Source: a virus. From it: a DNA stretch of 64,000 nucleotides. The stretch spans positions 186,001 to 250,000 of the IMG/VR virus record IMGVR_UViG_3300003877_000001. The stretch is one strand, 5' to 3'. Under the pieces are notes generated by a model. It was given only the letters and a program-made list of their open reading frames with translations. It made no database searches and had not been told where the DNA came from. This document shows positions 46,146 through 52,857 of this stretch, piece after piece. Made by a program: the position numbers and the translations under genes. The number at the start of each line of letters is the position of its first letter. Within the stretch, counting starts at the first letter, position 1.

Positions 46146-46969
46146 TAAAATAAATCTATATTTTTTCTTAAATCTAGATATATTTTAAGATGATCCTTTT
46201 TTTTATTAAAGTCAGCAGCATTACGGATTTTCCACCCATCGACTTTCATAAGATATCTTCCTTGTTTCATAAAGACTCTTTCATCACCCTTTTCTATTAG
46301 TGATTTACCCACATCATTATTAAGACGTTTATCAATTGGTTCTTTAACAACCATTCGACCTCTTTTCTTTCCAGCATCTAAATCATTCCAATTAATACCT
46401 TTCTTCCAAGACATTTCCTGCATTTCATTAGCAGACTTCTTATATAATTCTTTATGTGAATAAAGAGATTGTGCAACCATTGAAATTGAATTTCTTACAG
46501 CATCTTGTTGTCTCGCAATGAAATAATTAATTACTTCAGTTCGTTCTGGTATTGTAAATACTCTTGAATCAAAAAATGCTAGATTATCATTTTTTAGATT
46601 AGGTTTTTTTGCAACAATTCTATTAAAATATCCAGTTGCTATTGATGCTGATATTGAACTCATTTTTTGAATATTACCATCAAACCATGCATCAGTAGAT
46701 AATTTATCATAATCTTGTAAAACTAAACTAATTTCATCTGATTGAACATATGCCATAACCGCACCTTGAATATTTTTACATAGTTCAAGTGCTGTTTCGT
46801 CCATAACTTCCATTAAATTACTATCAAACGGTTTTTCAAAGTTTTTAGTATAAGTATGAAAACTTTTCCCATCACAACGTATGATAGTATTAGTTCTTCT
46901 TGGAAGATAGTATCTTGTTCTATCTTCATAATTAACTTTCATTCTATTATTTATACTATCTTTTTTCAT
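46145..46969 (-). CDS. Thg1-like 3'-5' nucleotidyltransferase, 274 aa
   Basis: RTNTIIRCDGKSFHTYTKNF (residues 25-44, metal-binding Asp33) and YVQSDEISLVL (74-84, with Ser77-Asp78-Glu79) match the catalytic core of tRNA-His guanylyltransferase and Thg1-like proteins. The length fits. Thg1 adds G-1 to tRNA-His; Thg1-like proteins in bacteria and phages repair 5'-truncated tRNAs by 3'-5' templated addition. In this phage, with an RNA ligase, a HAD and a 2H phosphoesterase, a tRNA-repair role is likely (inference). It lies 105 nt after a class B promoter with palindrome and ends in a strong terminator. Confidence 0.88.
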   Translation of the reverse strand: MKKDSINNRMKVNYEDRTRYYLPRRTNTIIRCDGKSFHTYTKNFEKPFDSNLMEVMDETALELCKNIQGAVMAYVQSDEISLVLQDYDKLSTDAWFDGNIQKMSSISASIATGYFNRIVAKKPNLKNDNLAFFDSRVFTIPERTEVINYFIARQQDAVRNSISMVAQSLYSHKELYKKSANEMQEMSWKKGINWNDLDAGKKRGRMVVKEPIDKRLNNDVGKSLIEKGDERVFMKQGRYLMKVDGWKIRNAADFNKKKDHLKIYLDLRKNIDLF

Positions 46970-47074
46970 ATTTTCTATTTAAATAAATTTTACTTTCAAA
47001 ATATATGTGATCCAATACTTTATTGGCATTTTTACCTTGAAGGAACTACCATTATATAAATGTATCATACTACA

Positions 47075-47104
47075 ATATACGTTTAGGATATCCTAAAGGT
47101 TACA
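47075..47104 (-). promoter_or_regulatory. Class B promoter with perfect palindrome
   Basis: TGTAAC (47099-47104), N17 with TTTAGGATATCCTAAA, CGTATAT (47075-47081). Serves the Thg1-like gene. Confidence 0.75.
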
Positions 47105-47174
47105 AAACAACTTTTAATATTTTACTTCCATTAGAATTTAGACTTAAATCAAATTCTTTATAAATTCCATTCAT
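47100..47174 (-). CDS. Possible 24-aa peptide
   Basis: MNGIYKEFDLSLNSNGSKIL onward, overlapping the upstream ORF end; reads naturally but is very short. Confidence 0.3.
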   Translation of the reverse strand: MNGIYKEFDLSLNSNGSKILKVVL

Positions 47175-47256
47175 TAAGATAAGCCAACAAAGGATCATTA
47201 ATATTTAAAATATCATCACAATTTTTTATTGGTTTAATGTATAAAGGAGATTCCAT
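47158..47256 (-). CDS. Small protein, 32 aa
   Basis: MESPLYIKPIKNCDDILNIN then DPLLAYLNEWNL. Adjacent to the 47257 gene end without a gap. A frameshift with the following ORF is possible. Confidence 0.4.
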   Translation of the reverse strand: MESPLYIKPIKNCDDILNINDPLLAYLNEWNL

Positions 47257-47481
47257 TTATACAATTCTTTGAAATTCACCAGTAACTAGTACTAATATAT
47301 TGTCTGGTAAGTTTTGTTCTTTAATTGATTGATTGATTAATGCACTTACATATGTATCGGAAAACATTTCACCTACATTCATATGATCTCTGTCATTAAC
47401 TTCAAATAATACTTTAGATGTATCATTACCATCTAAAAATTTCACATTTAATCTTGGTAGTGCTTTTTTATATTTACCCAT
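47257..47481 (-). CDS. Small protein, 74 aa
   Basis: MGKYKKALPRLNVKFLDGND; alpha/beta. Overlaps the upstream membrane protein gene by 8 nt. Function unknown. Confidence 0.65.
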   Translation of the reverse strand: MGKYKKALPRLNVKFLDGNDTSKVLFEVNDRDHMNVGEMFSDTYVSALINQSIKEQNLPDNILVLVTGEFQRIV

Positions 47482-47758
47482 TTTCTTGTTCGTTTAATTG
47501 TTCTTTATAATTATCAAAAGATTCTTGTACATTAACAGATTTCCATAGGACTGCCGTAATTTTAATTAAAAGTACTAAACCTGTAATATCTATGTAATTT
47601 AATACAGGTGCACCAAATTTAGTTACAAATGTAAAATTATAAATTAATAATACAGGTAATCCAAATATTATTGAATCAAACAGTATTGATACTAATATTG
47701 TTACATATGTAATTGCCATTGTTAATGCTTGTGTAATCATTCCGAATACATGTCTCAT
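47474..47758 (-). CDS. Membrane protein, 94 aa
   Basis: Helices MAITYVTILVSILFDSIIFG and IDITGLVLLIKITAVLW, then an acidic tail. Coupled by overlaps to both the HAD gene and the downstream gene. Confidence 0.65.
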   Translation of the reverse strand: MRHVFGMITQALTMAITYVTILVSILFDSIIFGLPVLLIYNFTFVTKFGAPVLNYIDITGLVLLIKITAVLWKSVNVQESFDNYKEQLNEQENG

Positions 47759-48285
47759 AATTTTCTTTTATTTAATACTTTTAATATTTTTTCCTTTATT
47801 CCTGTTTGTTTAATTCCTTCAAAATCACCTCTAGAACAATGAACAAAATTATCATAGTCAATTACGCCAGTATCATTCCAATCTTTATATGATCTTATAT
47901 CTAAATCATCAATAATAACATAATGTTCAAATTCATTAGGATGGTATGCAATATATTCATCAATTGAATATCCTCTATTGGTTGAATTATGTGTTGACAT
48001 CTTCAATGCTAATTGTTTAACCATATCGTATGGTGATTTAATCAAACCATTATGTTTGAAAATATCATCCATTTGTTCTAATGTATAATATAGTGACCAA
48101 TCAGATGAAAGTATAATTTCAGCATCTGTTTCTTCAATAATTTCATTTAAGATTTTTACACATTTTTCATCATAAGGATAAACATTATATTCACTTAAAT
48201 AATAGAGTGAAGATTTTTTAGTTCTATATTGTTTATGGGTTGCTAGAACACCATCAATATCTAAAAAGATCACTTTTTCTTTCAT
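47755..48285 (-). CDS. HAD-family phosphatase of the RNA-repair type, 176 aa
   Basis: Start taken at MKEKVIFLDIDGVLATHKQY. Motif I is DIDG (DxD), motif II ILSSDWS and motif IV VIIDDLDIRS. The SSDW and short cap-less form match the HAD subfamily named for Swiss-army-knife RNA repair proteins, which remove phosphates from RNA ends. Substrate is inferred from that similarity and from the other repair genes in the window. Confidence 0.75.
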   Translation of the reverse strand: MKEKVIFLDIDGVLATHKQYRTKKSSLYYLSEYNVYPYDEKCVKILNEIIEETDAEIILSSDWSLYYTLEQMDDIFKHNGLIKSPYDMVKQLALKMSTHNSTNRGYSIDEYIAYHPNEFEHYVIIDDLDIRSYKDWNDTGVIDYDNFVHCSRGDFEGIKQTGIKEKILKVLNKRKL

Positions 48286-48324
48286 AATACAATGATACAA
48301 AAAAAGGATTTAAATGTCAATAAA

Positions 48325-48666
48325 TTAAAAATTAAATAAATATATTTTCTCAACCCAATTTAAAAATTCCTTCTTATTCATCATGTGTTTTGCATAATTA
48401 CATTTTGAACAACACGATACTACATTATTAATTTCATAACCAATATTAGAGTTTATTCTATCCACACCATTAACTTTTAATGGTTCAATAATTTTTACCA
48501 TATAATTTTTATTTGGTTTTTCAATTGGTTCACCACCACAATACTCACAATTTGAAATAATTAATTTATTAAATAGTTCAAATTCAATATTAAAACTTAA
48601 ACCCCTATTTTTTGCACCCTTTTTATATTCTTTAAATAATCTATTTTTCCATAACTTTGCTTTATC
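48325..48666 (-). pseudogene. HNH endonuclease lacking its start
   Basis: The open frame reads LWKNRLFKEYKKGAKNRGLS, then CEYCGGEPI, GVDRINSNIGYEINNVVSCC and SKCNYAKHMM to a stop at 48325. It is a complete Cys4 HNH core. An in-frame stop lies directly upstream (48667-48669) and no ATG precedes the first cysteines, so it is 5'-truncated or uses an odd start. Confidence 0.65.
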
Positions 48667-48692
48667 TTATATTTAATATATACTATGATAAA

Positions 48693-48726
48693 GCAAAAAA
48701 AAACCAGAAATCTAATTTCTGGTTTT
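48693..48726 (-). terminator. Terminator after the SPFH gene
   Basis: AAAACCAGAAAT (48700-48711) pairs with ATTTCTGGTTTT (48715-48726), followed on the minus strand by a T run. Confidence 0.8.
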
Positions 48727-48748
48727 ATATATTATTTATAATAAATTT

Positions 48749-50146
48749 TTATTTATTAGGTAAATGACCAACATCATCTAAAGATTTTTGTGCCATCATC
48801 ATCATGAGAATTTGAGACATCATATCAGTGCTATTACCACTTTTACCGCTTTCACCAGACATATACATTTGAGGAAGAGTTAGACCGTTAGGACCTGCCA
48901 TTGCTTTAGCAACACCAATTTGAGTTTCTTTCCAAATTTTAGCGGATTCTTGAGGTGTTAAACCTGCTGTTACTAATTTCTTATTAGCATATGCTTCAGC
49001 ATCTTTCTTAACTTTCAATGCTTGAGAATTAAGTTTCTGTGTTTCAAGTGCAATTGCTGCAAGTTCTTTCTTAGTGATTTCCTCTTTTCTTTTAGTTTCG
49101 ATAGCAATAAGAGTTTTCACTTGAGCAAGTTCTTGTGTAACCTTTTCTTTAGCTTTATCTCTTTCACCTTCAGCAACAACACGTTGTTGAGTTGATTTTG
49201 CTGTCTCAATCTTTTGTTGCTCAAGTTGACGTTTTGCCGATTCATCTCTTTGTGCTTCAAGACGTTGCTTAAAGGTTGCTTCTAAATTGATATTATCAAC
49301 AATTACTTGTGAAACAATGATATTGTTTTTAGTTATTTCATGAGGAATTCTTTTTGGAATACCGTTAACCAATACTTTTTCAACTAAGTAACTTGTTTGA
49401 ATTTCTTTAACCATTCTTTGACCTTTAATTTGAATTTCACTAAATATAGTGTCTTTAATTTCAGTCTTTTTCACTACATAAGTTCCACTTTTAAGAGTTT
49501 CTTCAAATGTTTGTCTAAATGATTGTGCAGAACCTGAAATATAATCTTGTGCAGCAAACATATATCCTGTTTGTTTCAACTGTTCCGATATTGTAGGAAT
49601 AAGAGTATTATATACTAAGTTTTCCATTGAACGAAATTCAATTGCCATATCAATAAACGATTGTTTATCGTTAGGTAATTGAAAACGTATTGAAACAATA
49701 CCATTTGCAGTTACTTGATCAATAAAACGAATACCAATTGGAGACATAAGACCTTCAATTTCATCGTATTCTGCATCTTGACCTTCTTCAACTGCCTTAA
49801 CATCAATAAATTGTTGCCAAGGGTCAACACGTGCAAACCATTTAACTTTAATTCCCGGTGACATAATTGCATCAACAGTACCATTAGGATAAACTAACAG
49901 ATATTGATGACCTCTTTCACCATACATAAACAGTCCATCACTTAACATAAGTACTAAACCTAATACCATAACTGCAATAGATTTTAAAGGACTAAACCAT
50001 AACAACATAGGATGTGCAGCACTTTGTACTTCTTTGTCACCCCATCTATTTTCTTCGACTACAACCTCTTCAGTATTTAAAGTAGGTCGGATGATTAACA
50101 TAGCAATCCCTGTTATGATGATCAATATTCCAAATATAATAAACAT
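48749..50146 (-). CDS. SPFH/band-7 membrane protein, 465 aa
   Basis: Two N-terminal hydrophobic segments (FIIFGILIIITGIAMLII and IAVMVLGLVLMLSDGLFM), then an SPFH-like domain (GIKVKWFARVDPWQQFIDVK, FIDQVTANGIVSIRFQLP), and a long Glu/Lys/Gln coiled coil (about residues 290-390) that commonly follows in flotillin/prohibitin-type proteins. Such proteins form membrane scaffolds. Phage versions are uncommon; the role here (membrane stability, lysis timing or exclusion) is unknown. A strong terminator follows. Confidence 0.8.
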   Translation of the reverse strand: MFIIFGILIIITGIAMLIIRPTLNTEEVVVEENRWGDKEVQSAAHPMLLWFSPLKSIAVMVLGLVLMLSDGLFMYGERGHQYLLVYPNGTVDAIMSPGIKVKWFARVDPWQQFIDVKAVEEGQDAEYDEIEGLMSPIGIRFIDQVTANGIVSIRFQLPNDKQSFIDMAIEFRSMENLVYNTLIPTISEQLKQTGYMFAAQDYISGSAQSFRQTFEETLKSGTYVVKKTEIKDTIFSEIQIKGQRMVKEIQTSYLVEKVLVNGIPKRIPHEITKNNIIVSQVIVDNINLEATFKQRLEAQRDESAKRQLEQQKIETAKSTQQRVVAEGERDKAKEKVTQELAQVKTLIAIETKRKEEITKKELAAIALETQKLNSQALKVKKDAEAYANKKLVTAGLTPQESAKIWKETQIGVAKAMAGPNGLTLPQMYMSGESGKSGNSTDMMSQILMMMMAQKSLDDVGHLPNK

Positions 50147-50175
50147 AATCTTTAATATTTTTAGTTAAACAAAAT

Positions 50176-50790
50176 TTAATATTTTTTTCTCATTACTCTT
50201 ACAACATCCCATGCATCTAGCAATGCATTATGAGTTACTTCATCAGTGATTTGTGCTCTTTCTAAGCAAGTATTTAATGATGGTATTTCCATATCGTGTT
50301 CAAAATCTATATATAAATTAGCTGGATCAATAGTTCTATGTCCAAAATCTATATATTTTTTTAAGTTAGGTAATTTTTCTAAAAATTGTTTATCAAATGC
50401 ACCGAAGTTTTTACCTGCTACAATAATTTTAATTTGACCATTATCTGCTTTATATCCGTTTGATTCTAAAAAACAATAAAATGATAATGCAAAATCTTGA
50501 GGTAATATGATATTATGTTTTTTTAAATAATTACTTTTTTGTTGAAAAGTATCACCATCAATATGTTTTGGGATTTTTGCTAAAATTTCTAAAATTCTTG
50601 TATTTAGACTTAATGCATATGCACTACCCGATATTCTATTATAATTAAGAATTGCTTTGTATTTTGGTATTTCATCAAAATCTAGTTGTTTATCAGTATC
50701 TTCGATAACTGCCGCAATTTCTAATATTCGATCATTTTCACTATCTAAACCACTTGTTTCGATATCAATACTTAAATATTTAAGTCCCAT
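50176..50790 (-). CDS. DEDDh 3'-5' exonuclease, 204 aa
   Basis: SIDIETSGLD (motif I D-x-E), NFGAFDKQFL (motif II) and HNALLDAWD (motif III with His and Asp) define an RNase T/DnaQ-type exonuclease. Likely acts on DNA or RNA 3' ends, in proofreading or RNA processing. Single-domain size fits. Confidence 0.85.
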   Translation of the reverse strand: MGLKYLSIDIETSGLDSENDRILEIAAVIEDTDKQLDFDEIPKYKAILNYNRISGSAYALSLNTRILEILAKIPKHIDGDTFQQKSNYLKKHNIILPQDFALSFYCFLESNGYKADNGQIKIIVAGKNFGAFDKQFLEKLPNLKKYIDFGHRTIDPANLYIDFEHDMEIPSLNTCLERAQITDEVTHNALLDAWDVVRVMRKKY

Positions 50791-50889
50791 TTTTTATTTT
50801 TATTAAAGTTAATATATTAATTTTTGATGCAAATATAATAAATCAATTCTAAAGTTACAAGTTATTTAAAATTTTATTTTTAGCAATTT

Positions 50890-50921
<32 letters not shown>

Positions 50922-50968
50922 GGTATGAAATAATTTAAAAATCAATAGAATAATATTTCATTACTAGT

Positions 50969-51652
50969 TTAGAGCTTATCATATTCAAATTTTTTTAGTT
51001 CTAAATTCAATTTCTGTATTTTGTCTAATCTATCTAGTCGATATCTAGAAATTATATATTTTAATTTATATGAGTATCTTGGATCAGTAGCGTATCCATG
51101 TGAAACAATCGTATCTATCCAATCAAGGTAGTTATCACCTTTAACACCATAGTTCTTTATAATTGCAAAATGCCTTTCAAAGGCATGTTTTTGTGATTTA
51201 ATAAATTGAAATTCGGACTTTATGACGACATATTTACCGTTAATATATTCTTTAGTCTTCGATCTTATTCCCTTACCTTTTATACCAAAAATATTATGTT
51301 TTAATTTATTAGACGTGCCATATCCTGTTTCAATTGCAGCTTGTGAAATTGATATTGATGGTAATGATTTAGCATCTAATGCACCACACATTAAATTCTC
51401 CATAAATTTTTTAGTGAAAGAGGGTCTTGTTATAGTATCTAAATTTAAGTAGAATAATTTATATTCTTCTTCAATTGATTTATTTAAGGTATTTAACTTT
51501 TTTCTATATTCTAAATTTTTAGTCATTTCAGAAAATCTATTATATATTTCAATTGAAATTTCACCTGATACATCTACACCTGATGTCGTAACATGATGTG
51601 GATCTATCATTAAAAATAATATAAGAAATATTATATATATGTTTTTTTTCAT
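50969..51652 (-). CDS. Glucosaminidase-type peptidoglycan hydrolase, 227 aa
   Basis: N-terminal signal or anchor (MKKNIYIIFLILFLMID). The catalytic region has SISISQAAIETGYGTSNKLK, with the catalytic Glu in A-x-E-T-G, followed by NIFGIKGKG, the FlgJ/GH73-type N-acetylglucosaminidase signature. It would cleave the host cell wall at entry or lysis. Upstream lie a TAACTTTG box and a weak class B-like site. Confidence 0.82.
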   Translation of the reverse strand: MKKNIYIIFLILFLMIDPHHVTTSGVDVSGEISIEIYNRFSEMTKNLEYRKKLNTLNKSIEEEYKLFYLNLDTITRPSFTKKFMENLMCGALDAKSLPSISISQAAIETGYGTSNKLKHNIFGIKGKGIRSKTKEYINGKYVVIKSEFQFIKSQKHAFERHFAIIKNYGVKGDNYLDWIDTIVSHGYATDPRYSYKLKYIISRYRLDRLDKIQKLNLELKKFEYDKL

Positions 51653-51662
51653 ACACTATGTG

Positions 51663-51691
51663 TTTACGTAAAATTAAATAAAATTATTACA
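51663..51691 (-). promoter_or_regulatory. Weak class B-like site overlapping a TAACTTTG box
   Basis: TGTAAT (51686-51691), N17, CGTAAA (51663-51668); TAACTTTG on the minus strand overlaps it (about 51689-51696). Confidence 0.4.
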
Positions 51692-51694
51692 AAG

Positions 51695-51863
51695 TTAAGA
51701 CAATTTAATTAGATTCACCATCTTTTTTATAAATTCTTTAATTTCATGTGAATCAACAAATATTGTGTAAGGTGAATATATATATATATATATATATTGA
51801 ACCCAATACACTGAAAAATATTAATGTTGTTGTTACTGAGAGAAGTAAACTAGCATAGGGCAT
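51695..51863 (-). pseudogene. Small membrane protein out of frame at an (AT)11 run
   Basis: MPYASLLLSVTTTLIFFSVL then GSIYIYIYI runs into the AT repeat and stops. In the next frame SPYTIFVDSHEIKEFIKKMV continues to a stop at 51695. One extra AT unit would join the frames into about 56 aa. The coding sense may start further upstream without an ATG. Next to the wall hydrolase, a holin-like role is possible. Confidence 0.5.
51776..51797. repeat. (AT)11 microsatellite inside an ORF
   Basis: AT run whose length sets the reading frame of the overlapping membrane ORF. Confidence 0.9.
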
Positions 51864-51916
51864 TAGTAAATTTTTATTTACTAATTCACCGTCATTGTTT
51901 TCTACACCATCATAAT

Positions 51917-52855
51917 TTATTTTTTAGCTTCAAATCTTAATATTCTATTTTCATCGAATGCTGTATTATATCCTTCTTCCCACCATTCTTTCATTTGTTT
52001 TTTATTAAATATCATTGCATTGTTAGATAATTTTCTTGGTAAAAAATATATATTAGTTGTTGTATTTCTTCTATGTGCAAAATATTTTGCTTTCTCAATT
52101 AAATACTCGAATTCAATATCATATCTCATTGCATCAATACTTCTATTTAAATTATCTATTAACGTATATGCATCTCCAACATCATAATTTGGTGTTGGCT
52201 TTATTTTATGTACAATCACATCAATCTCCTTTGCTCCCATTTTAAATACTTCATCCATTGCAACTAATTCGGTTAATCCACCATCAGTCCATTGACCCAT
52301 ATGTGTATTTCCATTTTCATCTGTCCATTCTTTATTACCTAAAGAAGTGTAAAAAGGTGCAGAAGCAGATGCCCACATCCAATCTTTAAAGTCTTCAAAT
52401 GTACTTTTTTGAACATCAAAATAATGTATTTTAGATGGTTTTTCTCTTAAATTTTGAGCACCAACAATAACAATTTTACCTTCATCAATTAATCTATCAT
52501 AATGTTCTTGTTTTACAAAAGCATCAATTGTTTTTCTCATTGCATTAGTTGTAGCTAATGAATTTTTTTTAAACATTAATGAATATATAACTGCAAAAAT
52601 ATTTACCTTACCCTTTTTTGTAATAGGTTTTGGTCTATACCATTTGTGATCAAATATATTTTTATCATTAACAGATGTATAGGCTTCTCTTAAAGCATCA
52701 TGTTCACCTAATGCAGCTAATGGTGACATCATAGCACCAGTAGATATACCTGCAACAATGTCATATTTTTTATCTAATCGTGCAAGTGTACCTACACCAA
52801 ATGCTCCCCATGCACCACCAGTGCTAAGAACTAAACCCTTTTTCACATCAGTCAT
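51917..52855 (-). CDS. Patatin-like phospholipase, 312 aa
   Basis: The oxyanion loop GGAWGAFGVG (13-22), the nucleophile elbow GISTG with Ser38 (36-40) and the DGG motif with Asp191 (191-193) form the full patatin Ser-Asp dyad. It is a lipid acyl hydrolase. It lies 2 nt from the tail fibre gene, in the lysis and virion segment, so it may attack host membranes at lysis or be carried by the virion; both are inference. Confidence 0.88.
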   Translation of the reverse strand: MTDVKKGLVLSTGGAWGAFGVGTLARLDKKYDIVAGISTGAMMSPLAALGEHDALREAYTSVNDKNIFDHKWYRPKPITKKGKVNIFAVIYSLMFKKNSLATTNAMRKTIDAFVKQEHYDRLIDEGKIVIVGAQNLREKPSKIHYFDVQKSTFEDFKDWMWASASAPFYTSLGNKEWTDENGNTHMGQWTDGGLTELVAMDEVFKMGAKEIDVIVHKIKPTPNYDVGDAYTLIDNLNRSIDAMRYDIEFEYLIEKAKYFAHRRNTTTNIYFLPRKLSNNAMIFNKKQMKEWWEEGYNTAFDENRILRFEAKK

Positions 52856-52857
52856 AT

